Assembly: GCF_032248695.1 (NCBI RefSeq)
Contig: NZ_JAVHXC010000005.1
Coordinates: 186,001 to 250,000 of the forward strand
Direction: 5' to 3'
Length of the DNA stretch: 64,000 bases
From: Dietzia sp032248695
Lineage (GTDB): Bacteria; Actinomycetota; Actinomycetes; Mycobacteriales; Mycobacteriaceae
A model generated the notes under the pieces. It searched no databases and was not told the origin of the DNA. It saw only the letters and a program-made list of their open reading frames with translations. Below, in pieces: positions 15,498 to 23,390 of the stretch; position 1 is the stretch's first letter, and each line of letters begins with the position of its first letter. A program made the translations under genes and the position numbers.

Positions 15498-16931
15498 TCA
15501 GGCGTCGGTCGAGACCGTCGCGGGCTGCGGCGTGCGGTCGGCCGCGTCCTCGCGGACGGCACGCTCGTCGGCCTCACGTGCGGCCCTCTCCGCCTCGAGC
15601 GCGCGCTGCATGGTCTCCACCCAGTAGGCGTGCTGGACGGGGTACAGGCCCTCGTCCTCGGTCTTCGCCCCGGAGGACAGGACGTTCTCCATGCCCAGGC
15701 CGCGGGCGGTCTCGTCCGGGCCGTTGAGCTGGTGGGTGGTGCCGCGGGTCATGTCGTTCCACGGCGCGGCGTCGGCGAGGTAGGTCTTCTGGCAGGAGCG
15801 GAACTCCTCGAGGTCGTCCGGGGTCGCCATGCCGGTGGCGTTGAAGAAGTCCTCGTACTGGCGGATGCGGGCCGCCCGCGCCTCGGCGCTCTCGCCCTTG
15901 GGGGCGATGCAGTAGATCGTGACCTCGGTCTTGTCCACGGAGATCGGCTTGAAGTGCCGGATCTGGGAGGAGAACTGATCCATGAGGTAGACGTTCGGGT
16001 ACAGGCACAGGTTGCGCGAGGCGCCCACCATGAACTCGGCCTTCTTCTCGCCGATCTGGTCGGCGAGCTCCTGGCGGCGCTCCCACAGCGGCCGGTCCTC
16101 GGGGTTGCCCCACCACATCCACAGCAGCAGGTGGCCGTGGTCGAAGGACCAGTACCCGCCGCCCTGCTTGCCCCAGGTGCCGGCGTCCATCGCCTTGGTC
16201 TCGTTCTTGGACTCGCCCGAACCCCGGCGCGCGGTGGTGGCCGCGTAGTTCCAGTGGGTGGCCGACACGTGGTAGCCGTCGGCACCGTTCTCGGCCTGCA
16301 GCTTCCAGTTGCCGTCATAGGTGTACGTGGACGACCCGCGCAGCACCTCGAGCCCCTCCGGGGACTGGTCGACCAGCATGTCGATGATCGTGCGGCTGTC
16401 ACCGAGGTGCTCGGCGAGCGGCAGGACGTCCGGGTTGAGGCTGCCGAACAGGAAGCCGCGGTAGCTCTCGAAGCGTGCGACGCGGCGGAGGTCGTGGGAG
16501 CCGTTGGTGTTGAACTGCTCCGGGTACCCGGCGTCGCGGGGGTCCTTGACCTTGAGCAGCTCCCCGGAGTTGGAGAACGTCCACCCGTGGAACGGGCAGG
16601 TCAGGGTGGTGCGGTTGTCGGTCTTGCGACGGCACAGCATCGCGCCGCGGTGCGAGCACGCGTTGATGAGGCAGTTGAGCTGCCCGTCCTTGCCGCGGGT
16701 GATCACGACCGGCTGACGTCCGATGTCGGTGGTGAAGTAGTCGCCGACCTCGGGGATCTGGCTCTCGTGGGCCAGGTAGACCCAGTTGCCCTCGAAGATG
16801 TGCTTCATCTCGAGTTCGAAGATCTCCTCGTCGGTGAAGATGCGGCGGTTGGCGCGGATGATGCCGTCCTCGGGGCGGTCCTCGAGCGCGGTCTCGAGGG
16901 TGGCCTGGACGTGGTCGAGTCGATCTGACAT
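15498..16931 (-). CDS. benA: Benzoate 1,2-dioxygenase large (alpha) subunit
   Basis: A 477-residue catalytic oxygenase subunit that adds O2 to benzoate, yielding the 1,2-cis-diol. The Rieske centre ligands are C92, H94, C112 and H115. The mononuclear iron site is D218-H221-H226 (GADGYHVSATHWNY), and the remaining carboxylate ligand lies further downstream. It is the first gene of the minus-strand ben operon. ATG 16931 is preceded by TAGGAG. Transcription starts in the 321-bp gap shared with catA. Related toluate or anthranilate dioxygenases are less likely because benD, benK and benE follow. Confidence 0.95.
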   Translation of the reverse strand: MSDRLDHVQATLETALEDRPEDGIIRANRRIFTDEEIFELEMKHIFEGNWVYLAHESQIPEVGDYFTTDIGRQPVVITRGKDGQLNCLINACSHRGAMLCRRKTDNRTTLTCPFHGWTFSNSGELLKVKDPRDAGYPEQFNTNGSHDLRRVARFESYRGFLFGSLNPDVLPLAEHLGDSRTIIDMLVDQSPEGLEVLRGSSTYTYDGNWKLQAENGADGYHVSATHWNYAATTARRGSGESKNETKAMDAGTWGKQGGGYWSFDHGHLLLWMWWGNPEDRPLWERRQELADQIGEKKAEFMVGASRNLCLYPNVYLMDQFSSQIRHFKPISVDKTEVTIYCIAPKGESAEARAARIRQYEDFFNATGMATPDDLEEFRSCQKTYLADAAPWNDMTRGTTHQLNGPDETARGLGMENVLSSGAKTEDEGLYPVQHAYWVETMQRALEAERAAREADERAVREDAADRTPQPATVSTDA

Positions 16932-17003
16932 CGAGGGCTCCTAGCGTGGGTCGGTTCCGGCCGCAGTGCGGCCTCCTTCCGGTGTGACTCCACGGTGCCA
17001 GGC

Positions 17004-17019
17004 TGTGTGGTCGATCACA
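17004..17019. promoter_or_regulatory. CRP/GlxR-like operator in the benA-catA gap
   Basis: TGTGTGGTCGATCACA reads TGTGATCGACCACACA on the minus strand. This differs at one arm base from the CRP/GlxR pattern TGTGA-N6-TCACA. It sits about 75-90 bp upstream of benA. GlxR sites control aromatic genes in C. glutamicum, so global carbon control is inferred. Confidence 0.55.
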
Positions 17020-17046
17020 CTAGGGCACCTCCTAGTCATACCTAGG
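17020..17046. promoter_or_regulatory. CTAGG/CCTAG operator cluster
   Basis: CTAGG (17020-17024), CCTAG (17031-17035) and CCTAGG (17041-17046) are phased by about one helical turn. The first two form an inverted repeat and the last two a direct repeat. It is a candidate site for the LuxR-type regulator of the operon; the assignment is a guess. Confidence 0.4.
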
Positions 17047-17054
17047 TGCAGGGT

Positions 17055-17069
17055 GTTCGCGATGCGAAC
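17055..17069. promoter_or_regulatory. IclR-type operator 1 (benA-catA)
   Basis: A perfect palindrome, GTTCGC-GAT-GCGAAC. Its arms match the PobR/PcaU/PcaR box known from Acinetobacter and Pseudomonas (recalled as GTTCGATAATCGCAC). It lies near the middle of the divergent promoter region. Confidence 0.65.
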
Positions 17070-17100
17070 GCGGACCGTGGTCCAGCCCGCCGACCTGCGG

Positions 17101-17130
17101 GTTCGCGTCGGAGGTGTTCGCTGAGCGCAC
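17101..17130. promoter_or_regulatory. IclR-type operator 2 with an extra half-site (benA-catA)
   Basis: A half-site GTTCGC at 17101-17106 is followed 15 bp later by GTTCGC-TGA-GCGCAC (17116-17130). The arms of the latter, GTTCG-N5-CGCAC, equal the PcaR-type box. The spacing from operator 1 is 61 bp, about six turns, which would suit looping or cooperative binding. Confidence 0.6.
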
Positions 17131-17252
17131 GAAATGTCCTCTACGTCTGTAAAGGTCGGTGATTGACGACACATCACTTTCAGCGCACAGTGAGGTCATC
17201 GACCGGGCCAGCCGGTCCGATCCACCCACCGACACCACCCCGAGGGAGCGTC

Positions 17253-18119
17253 ATGACCGACACCGCCGTCCCCACCGCCGCCGGCTCCGGAACCGCCGCG
17301 ACGGACAAGTTCAAGGGCACCCGCTTCACCTCCGACACCTCCAAGGAGCGTGCGGCCGCCATCTACAAGGACGTGCTGACCAAGCTGTCCGAGGTGATCT
17401 ACGAGCACGAGGTCACCTACGACGAGTACCGCGTCCTCAAGCAGTGGCTCATCGAGGTCGGCGAGGGCGGCGAGTGGCCGCTGTGGCTCGACGTCTTCCT
17501 GGAGCACTTCATCGAGGACTCCAACAGCCGGATCTTCAGCGGCACCAAGGGCTCCATCGAGGGCCCGTACTACGTGCCGGACGCCCCGAACCTGGGCTCC
17601 AAGGGCGTCATGCCGATGCGTGAGGACGAGAAGGGCACCAAGTTCGTCTTCCGCGGTCAGGTCCGCGACCTGGACGGCAAGGGCATCGAGGGCGCCACCG
17701 TCGAGCTGTGGCACGCCGACTCCGACGGCTACTACTCGCAGTTCGACGACGGCCTGGGCATCCCGGAGTGGAACCTGCGCGCCACCTTCTCCACCGACGC
17801 GGAGGGCCACTTCCACATCACCACGGTCCAGCCCGCTCCGTACCAGATCCCGCACGACGGCCCGACCGGTGAGTTCATCGCCAGCTACGGCGGGCACCCG
17901 TGGCGTCCGGCGCACCTGCACCTCAAGGTGACGGCCCCGGGCAAGCGCCTCATCACCACCCAGCTGTACTTCGAGGGCGGCCAGTGGGTCGACGACGACG
18001 TCGCCGGCGCCGTCAAGCCCGAGCTCGTCCTGCACCCGAAGCCCAACGCCGACGGCATCGACGAGGTCGAGTACGACTTCGTCCTGGATCCCGTCTCCGA
18101 GAAGCGTTACGTGGCCTGA
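17253..18119 (+). CDS. catA: Catechol 1,2-dioxygenase
   Basis: A 288-residue intradiol dioxygenase that cleaves catechol to cis,cis-muconate. The iron ligands are Y161 (DGYYSQFD), Y197 (APYQIP), H221 and H223 (RPAHLHL). An N-terminal helical dimerisation domain precedes the GPYYVPDAP motif at 104-112. ATG 17253 has GGGAG six bases upstream; longer frames run into the operator region and were rejected. It is divergent from benA, so benzoate oxidation and catechol cleavage share one control region. catB and catC follow. Confidence 0.95.
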   Translation: MTDTAVPTAAGSGTAATDKFKGTRFTSDTSKERAAAIYKDVLTKLSEVIYEHEVTYDEYRVLKQWLIEVGEGGEWPLWLDVFLEHFIEDSNSRIFSGTKGSIEGPYYVPDAPNLGSKGVMPMREDEKGTKFVFRGQVRDLDGKGIEGATVELWHADSDGYYSQFDDGLGIPEWNLRATFSTDAEGHFHITTVQPAPYQIPHDGPTGEFIASYGGHPWRPAHLHLKVTAPGKRLITTQLYFEGGQWVDDDVAGAVKPELVLHPKPNADGIDEVEYDFVLDPVSEKRYVA

Positions 18120-18151
18120 CCGGCGCGATCGACGCAGCATCCCCTCCGCCA

Positions 18152-18178
18152 GCCCCGGTCGCCACACGCGACCGGGGC
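18152..18178 (+). terminator. Hairpin between catA and catB
   Basis: An 11-bp stem (18152-18162 and 18168-18178) with loop CACAC, in the 96-bp gap after catA. It may act as a partial terminator or 3'-stability element, leaving catA mRNA more abundant than catBC. Confidence 0.6.
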
Positions 18179-18215
18179 GTCGGCGGTTCACCGGCCGACC
18201 CAGCAAAGGACCCTC

Positions 18216-19337
18216 ATGTCTGATCTGACCATCCGATCCGTGGAGACACGGATCCTCGACGTGCCGCTCATCCGGCCGCACAAGTTCGCGACGACCACCG
18301 CCACGGCCCAGTCGATCCTGCTCGTGTCCGTCACCACCGAGTCGGGTGTGGTGGGATACGGCGAGGGCGTCACCCCGGGCGGGCCCTGGTGGGGCGGTGA
18401 GTCGGCCGAGACCATGCAGGTGCTGGTCGAGAAGTACCTCGCCCCGGTCGCGGTCGGTCGGCGGGTCGACGAGATCCCCGCGGTGCTGGAGGCGATGGAG
18501 GGCGTCGTCGCACGCGGGCGCTTCGCCAAGGCCGCCCTCGAGATCGCCATGTTCGACGCGTGGGCGAGGGCGCTGGACGTGCCGGTCCGCTCCCTGCTCG
18601 GCGGCGCGGTGCGGGACTCGATCGAGTGCACCTGGGCGCTCGGCGCGATGCCGCTCGAGGAGATGGTCGAGGAGATCGACGAGTTGCTGGCGGCGGATCG
18701 CCACCGCACCTTCAAGCTCAAGATGGGCGCGTTGGATCCGGCCGAGGACGTCGCCCGGATCGCGGCGCTCGCCGAGAGGCTCAACGGCCGCGCCGGGCTG
18801 CGGGTCGACATCAACGCCCGGTGGGACCGGTTCACCGCCAACGTCCACCTGCCGGCGCTGGTCGAGGTCGGGATCGAGCTCATCGAGCAGCCGACGCCCA
18901 CCGAGCAGATCGAGGTGCTCGCCGAGCTCAACCGCTCGCTGCCCGTCCAGTTCATGGCCGACGAGTCGGTGCAGTCCCCGCACGACGCGCTGGAGGTCGC
19001 CCGCCGTGACGCCGCCGGCGTCATCGCGGTCAAGACCACCAAGCTCGGCGGACTGACCCGCGGTAAGGAGACGGTGGCCATCGCGCGGGCGGCGGGCATC
19101 GCCTGCCACGCCGCGACCTCGTTGGAGGGGCCCATCGGCACGGTCGCCTCCCTGCACCTGGCGTGCGCCGAGCCGGGGTTCAACTACGGCTCCGAGCTGT
19201 TCGGGCCGCTGCTGCTGGCCGAGACCTACGTGACCACCCCGATCCGTTACGAGGAGGGTCGCGTGCACCTCCCGGAGGGACCGGGCCTCGGCGTGGAGCT
19301 CGACCACGACGCGGTCGAGCGGTTCACGCGCCGCTGA
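18216..19337 (+). CDS. catB: Muconate cycloisomerase
   Basis: A 373-residue enolase-superfamily enzyme that converts cis,cis-muconate to muconolactone. The catalytic lysines are K167 and K169 (FKLKMG) and K273 (AVKTTKLGG). The metal ligands are D198, E224 and D249 (DIN, EQP, DES). Mandelate racemase/muconate lactonising N- and C-terminal domains are complete. ATG 18216 follows AAAGGA. It is the middle gene of catABC; a chloromuconate enzyme is unlikely in this context. Confidence 0.95.
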   Translation: MSDLTIRSVETRILDVPLIRPHKFATTTATAQSILLVSVTTESGVVGYGEGVTPGGPWWGGESAETMQVLVEKYLAPVAVGRRVDEIPAVLEAMEGVVARGRFAKAALEIAMFDAWARALDVPVRSLLGGAVRDSIECTWALGAMPLEEMVEEIDELLAADRHRTFKLKMGALDPAEDVARIAALAERLNGRAGLRVDINARWDRFTANVHLPALVEVGIELIEQPTPTEQIEVLAELNRSLPVQFMADESVQSPHDALEVARRDAAGVIAVKTTKLGGLTRGKETVAIARAAGIACHAATSLEGPIGTVASLHLACAEPGFNYGSELFGPLLLAETYVTTPIRYEEGRVHLPEGPGLGVELDHDAVERFTRR

Positions 19338-19384
19338 CGTCGCCCCCACCGACCAGACCACCCACGACACGAAAGAGGCCGACC

Positions 19385-19669
19385 ATGGCACTGTTCCACG
19401 TCCGGATGGACGTCAAGATCCCGCACGACATGGATCCCGAGGTGCGCGCCGACACCGTGGCGCGCGAGAAGGCGTACAGCCAGGAGCTCCAGCGCTCGGG
19501 CAAGTGGAAGGAGCTCTGGAGGATCGTCGGCCAGTACTCCAACATCAGCATCTTCGACGTCGAGTCGGCGGATGAACTGCACGAGCTGCTCCAGGGGCTC
19601 CCGCTGTTCCCGTATATGGACATGGAGGTCATGGCGTTGACGCGGCACCCGTCCCGGATCGAGGACTGA
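19385..19669 (+). CDS. catC: Muconolactone delta-isomerase
   Basis: A 94-residue CatC that shifts the double bond of muconolactone to give 3-oxoadipate enol-lactone, where the catechol and protocatechuate branches meet. The sequence begins MALFHVRMDVKIP and has the family pattern of ELQRSGKWKELWRIVGQYSN. ATG 19385 is preceded by GAAAGAGG. It closes the catABC operon and is followed by a strong terminator. The downstream lactonase is in the pca operon (pcaDC). Confidence 0.95.
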   Translation: MALFHVRMDVKIPHDMDPEVRADTVAREKAYSQELQRSGKWKELWRIVGQYSNISIFDVESADELHELLQGLPLFPYMDMEVMALTRHPSRIED

Positions 19670-19695
19670 TCCGGGCCCCTCACTGCTCGAACAGA

Positions 19696-19731
19696 CGACG
19701 CCGGGCCGCTCGCGAGAGCGGCCCGGCGTCG
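19696..19731. terminator. Bidirectional terminator between catC and the pcaK-like gene
   Basis: A perfect 16-bp stem (19696-19711 and 19716-19731) with loop GCGA, between the convergent stops at 19669 (+) and 19750 (-). Confidence 0.85.
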
Positions 19732-19749
19732 GCGCGGGAGAGGGCGGGG

Positions 19750-21108
19750 TCAGCCGCGATCGACGGACGCGGCCGGGGACGCCGAGCGGTCGGGCGCGAT
19801 CGTGGTCACGCTGAGCGCGATCGCGCCCAGCACGCCCACCACGGCGAACGCGTAGAAGCCCCACGGGTGGCCCAGCCCGGCGGCGAGGAGAACGCCGCCG
19901 AGGGTCGGTCCGGTGATCGCACCGATCCGTCCGAAGCCGGCCGACATGCCGAGGGCGGTCGCGCGGATCGCCGCGGGGTAGCGCGTCGACGTGAAGGCGT
20001 AGACCAGGACCTGGGAGCTGAAGACGAAACAGCCGGTGAGGAACACCATCACGTAGATGCCCGCGAGGGGCAGACGGATCGACAGCAGCGCGAGGAAGAC
20101 CGCGCCGGCGGAGAACCAGATGAGTCCCGCGGTCCGCGGGCCGATGCGGTCGGCGACGCGGCCGGCCACCAGCAGGCCCGCCACGGCGCCCACGTTGAGC
20201 ACGAGCAGGAACGCCAGAGAGTTGCCCAGGTCGTAGCCGGAGTTCTGCATGAGCTTCGGCAGCCAGGTGTTCAGTCCGTAGACGAGCAGCAGGCCCATGA
20301 ACGAGGTGACGAGGATCGCCACGGAGGTCCGCAGGTACGGGCCGCGGAAGAGCGAGGCGATGCCGGGCGGGCGCTGGCCCGCGGTCCCGGACGCGGCGAG
20401 GTCGTCCTCGCGCTCGACCAGGTGGTCCGTCTCGAGTCCGTACGCGTTCGCGATCTCCAGGGCCTCGTCGCGCCGGCCCTGCGCCCACAGGTAGGACGGG
20501 CTCTCCGGCAGGTACCGGATCATCAGCGGGACCAGCACCAGGGCGGGCACTGCGCCCGCGACGAACATCGCCGGCCACCCGAACGGCTGGAGCAGCACGA
20601 GGGCGAGTGCGGCGGTGGCGACGGCGCCGACGTGGTACCCCGTCATCACCGTGGTGGTCGCCGATCCGGCCTTGGTCGTGCGCGTGAACTCGGTGACCAT
20701 CGCGATACAGGTGGGCAGGCAGCCGCCCAGGCCGATCCCCGCGAGGAAGCGCAGGGCGCCGAACAGGAACGCGGTGTCGACGAACGCCGTGACGAACGTG
20801 AGCGCCGAGAACCCGGCGACGGAGAGGATGAGCAGCTTGCGGCGGCCGAGACGGTCGGTGAGGGTTCCGATCGTCAGCGCGCCGATCGTCATCCCGACGA
20901 GCCCGGCGACGGAGATCGCGGTGGCGGTCCCGGCATCGGTGTTGAAGTACGCGCTGTCGGGGTCGGTGAGCGCGGGCATGATCGCGCCCAGCACGACCAG
21001 GTCGAAGCCGTCCAGCAGGACGGCGATCCAGCAGAGCGCGGCGACGAACGCGGCGGATCTACCGGCTGTCGGCGGCGTCCCGGTGCCGGGGCGGGTGGCG
21101 GATTTCAT
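19750..21108 (-). CDS. pcaK: MFS aromatic acid:H+ symporter (4-hydroxybenzoate permease, PcaK-like)
   Basis: A 452-residue 12-TM permease of the aromatic acid:H+ symporter family. It shows the TM1 signature LLDGFDLVVLG and DRLGRRK after TM2. Its gene starts 18 bases after the pobA stop, with AGGA upstream of ATG 21108, so it is co-transcribed with pobA. That linkage suggests 4-hydroxybenzoate and perhaps protocatechuate as substrates. It is a clear paralogue of the benK product at 10285-11823 (shared GLNTWLP and FLLVLN motifs). Confidence 0.83.
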   Translation of the reverse strand: MKSATRPGTGTPPTAGRSAAFVAALCWIAVLLDGFDLVVLGAIMPALTDPDSAYFNTDAGTATAISVAGLVGMTIGALTIGTLTDRLGRRKLLILSVAGFSALTFVTAFVDTAFLFGALRFLAGIGLGGCLPTCIAMVTEFTRTTKAGSATTTVMTGYHVGAVATAALALVLLQPFGWPAMFVAGAVPALVLVPLMIRYLPESPSYLWAQGRRDEALEIANAYGLETDHLVEREDDLAASGTAGQRPPGIASLFRGPYLRTSVAILVTSFMGLLLVYGLNTWLPKLMQNSGYDLGNSLAFLLVLNVGAVAGLLVAGRVADRIGPRTAGLIWFSAGAVFLALLSIRLPLAGIYVMVFLTGCFVFSSQVLVYAFTSTRYPAAIRATALGMSAGFGRIGAITGPTLGGVLLAAGLGHPWGFYAFAVVGVLGAIALSVTTIAPDRSASPAASVDRG

Positions 21109-21126
21109 CGGGGGAGTCCTTTCAGG

Positions 21127-22353
21127 TCAGATGCCGGTGACCGAGCCACCGTCGAAGCGGGGCAAGGGGGTTCCGGTGTACAGCTCCGCGAGGTACGTAC
21201 GACCCGCACGGGAACGGGTGACCGCGTCCAGCTCCGCCAGTTGCCGGTGACGCTGGAACGAGGTGTGGGCGGGGATGCGGTGGAGCATCTGGGTCATCCA
21301 CCACGAGAAGTGCTGGGTTCGCCAGACCCGCGGTGAGGCCAGGTCGGTGTAGGCGTCCAGCAGGTCTGATTCGGAGTCACGGTAGAACCGCATCACCGCG
21401 TGGGCCAGCACCCAGGCGTCCGCGACGGCCACGTTGAGGCCTTTCGCCCCGGTGGGCGGGACGGTGTGGGCGGCGTCGCCGACGAGGTAGAGGCGACCGT
21501 GTTGCATGGGCATGTTCACCGAACTGCGGAAGCGCAGGATCGACTTGTCGAAGATGGCGCCGTCCTTGACCTCGGCGCCCTCACCGTCCACCCGGGCGTG
21601 CAGCTCGGACCAGATGCGGTCATCCGACCAGTCCTCGACGGAGTCGTTGGGGTCGCACTGCAGGTAGTGCCGCTGCACGGTCTCGGAGCGGGTGCTGATG
21701 AGCGCGAACCCGTTGGGGTGGTTGGCGTAGATCAGTTCCTCGCTGGTCTTGGGCGCCTCCGCGAGGATGCCGAACCAGGCGAACGGGTACTGGTTGATGT
21801 GCTCGACCCGGCGATCGCCCGGTCGCGCCTCGTCGTCGGCGAGGGGGATGGAGGCGCGGGTGACGGTGCGGTTGCCGTCCGCTCCGACGATGATGTCGGC
21901 GTGGAGGACGGCGTCCTCGCCGTCGGCGTCCCGGTAGACGAGCGACGGGGTGTCGGTCTCGACATCGTGCACCGACTCGATGCTCGTCTCGAACCGCACG
22001 TCGCCCCCGTCGGCGAGCCGCCGGGCGATGAGGTCGATGAGGAACTCGTGCTGTGGGTAGACGTTGACCTCGCGGTCCACGAGTTCACGGAAGTCGATCC
22101 GGTGGCCCTGGCCGTTGAACCGCAGTTCGATGCCCTCGTGCGGCTCGCCGTCCCGGAGGACCCGGTCGGACACGCCGGTGTCCACCAGCAGGTTGATGAT
22201 GTCCTGTTCGAGGATGCCCGCTCGGATCGTGCCCTCCACGTCGTGCCGGCTGCGCTTCTCGAAGACGACGGACTCGATCCCGTTGATGTGCAGCAGATGG
22301 GAGAGCATGAGGCCGGCCGGGCCGGCTCCGACGATCGCAACCTGGGTCTTCAT
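21127..22353 (-). CDS. pobA: 4-hydroxybenzoate 3-monooxygenase
   Basis: A 408-residue group A flavoprotein monooxygenase. It hydroxylates 4-hydroxybenzoate to protocatechuate, using NAD(P)H, FAD and O2. The FAD-binding motif is GAGPAG at 9-14. The DG motif (GADGNR) lies at mid-protein and the GD motif GDAAHTVPPTGAKGLN in the C-terminal half. ATG 22353 is preceded by GGAGG. It lies downstream of an IclR-type regulator in the same orientation and feeds the pca operon. Confidence 0.94.
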   Translation of the reverse strand: MKTQVAIVGAGPAGLMLSHLLHINGIESVVFEKRSRHDVEGTIRAGILEQDIINLLVDTGVSDRVLRDGEPHEGIELRFNGQGHRIDFRELVDREVNVYPQHEFLIDLIARRLADGGDVRFETSIESVHDVETDTPSLVYRDADGEDAVLHADIIVGADGNRTVTRASIPLADDEARPGDRRVEHINQYPFAWFGILAEAPKTSEELIYANHPNGFALISTRSETVQRHYLQCDPNDSVEDWSDDRIWSELHARVDGEGAEVKDGAIFDKSILRFRSSVNMPMQHGRLYLVGDAAHTVPPTGAKGLNVAVADAWVLAHAVMRFYRDSESDLLDAYTDLASPRVWRTQHFSWWMTQMLHRIPAHTSFQRHRQLAELDAVTRSRAGRTYLAELYTGTPLPRFDGGSVTGI

Positions 22354-22461
22354 GGATCCTCCGGGGTGGTGGGTGGGCGAGGTGGGGGTGGATGTGATCC
22401 GGCGCGGCGCGCGGCCGGGACCGCGGATGTCCCCGGAGGGCGGGTCCCGGGCGGGGTGTGG

Positions 22462-23214
22462 TCACCCGGCCAGCGCGCGCGAGATGCCGCGCGCGGTGGC
22501 CTTGAGCGCGGGTATCAGCGGCTCGGTGGGTGTCGAGGGGGAGACGACGATGGAGAGCGCCGCGACCACCGAGGGGCCGTCGTGGACCGGGGCGGCGAGC
22601 GCCACCGAGTGCGGGTCGACCATCTGTCGGCAGATCGCGTGCCCGCGCCGGCGGATCTCGTGGAGCGTGGCCCGTAGTGTGCGCTCGTCGGTGATCGAGT
22701 TCGGTGTCAGGGCCTGCAGGCCCGCGTCGATGACCGCGTTCACCGTGTCGGCGGGCGCGTGCGCGAGCAGGACGAGGCCCCCGCTCGACACGTGGGCGGG
22801 GAGCCGACCTCCCGCCCGGGACTTCACGGAGATCGCCTGGCGTCCCGAGATCTGCTCGACGTAGACGACCTCGGCGCCGTCCAGGGTGGTGAGCTGGACG
22901 TTCTCCCGGGTGGCGACGAAGAGGTCCTCCATATAGGGCCGGGCGCTCTCGCGAAGGCCCTGGCGGCGGGGGGAGAGGTGCCCCAGTTCCCAGATCGCCT
23001 CGCCGATGGACAGGCGCCCGGACTCGTCGCGGTCCAGTGCTCCCAGGTCGGCGAGTTTGGCGCAGAGGCGGTGGGTGGTGGGGACGGGTAGTCCGACGGC
23101 GCGCGCGATCTCCGAGGCGGTCCGGACTCGGTGGCGGTCATCGAACGCTCCCAGCACGGCGAAGGCACGGCCGAGGACCGAGCGGTCCCCGCCGTGCGGA
23201 TCCTCCGTCGCCAT
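22462..23214 (-). CDS. IclR-family transcriptional regulator (pob-associated)
   Basis: A 250-residue regulator with an N-terminal winged HTH (about 12-75, TASEIARAVGLPVPTTHRLCAKL) and a C-terminal IclR effector domain (about 90-250). It precedes pobA by 108 bp on the same strand. The likely role is control of pobA-pcaK by 4-hydroxybenzoate or protocatechuate, which is inference from position. A CatR- or PobR-like role are the main alternatives; no divergent catR lies next to catA, so this protein could also serve cat/ben. Its own upstream region has two inverted repeats. Confidence 0.85.
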   Translation of the reverse strand: MATEDPHGGDRSVLGRAFAVLGAFDDRHRVRTASEIARAVGLPVPTTHRLCAKLADLGALDRDESGRLSIGEAIWELGHLSPRRQGLRESARPYMEDLFVATRENVQLTTLDGAEVVYVEQISGRQAISVKSRAGGRLPAHVSSGGLVLLAHAPADTVNAVIDAGLQALTPNSITDERTLRATLHEIRRRGHAICRQMVDPHSVALAAPVHDGPSVVAALSIVVSPSTPTEPLIPALKATARGISRALAG

Positions 23215-23235
23215 GTGGCGTCCTCCCCGGCCCGA

Positions 23236-23248
23236 TTGTGAAACGCAA
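23236..23248. promoter_or_regulatory. Candidate autoregulatory site before the pob iclR gene
   Basis: TTGTG-AAA-CGCAA is an imperfect inverted repeat 22-34 bp upstream of the ATG. On the minus strand it lies just after a TATGTT -10 candidate. This placement would suit a repressor. Confidence 0.35.
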
Positions 23249-23320
23249 CATAGTGTCGCCGACCACCACCGGGCCGGGAAGGCCGCTTATCACTGAGTGA
23301 GAAGAAATCTCCGAAAATGT

Positions 23321-23356
23321 TCGCGATACGGATCACGTACGCGATCCGTACCGCGA
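23321..23356. promoter_or_regulatory. Long inverted repeat upstream of the pob iclR gene
   Basis: Arms of 14 bp (23321-23334 and 23343-23356) match at 13 positions across an 8-bp spacer ACGTACGC. With the preceding bases the left arm begins GTTCGCGATACGGAT, related to the GTTCG-N5-CG(A/C)AC operators elsewhere. It sits between the end of pcaF and the iclR promoter. Confidence 0.55.
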
Positions 23357-23390
23357 CACGGTGCCCTGCACAGGGCGCACCCGGGATGAC

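Noticed and set aside
19385..19669. A possible fusion or frameshift joining catB and catC
   Set aside because: catB ends normally at 19337, and catC has its own Shine-Dalgarno and a complete 94-residue frame.
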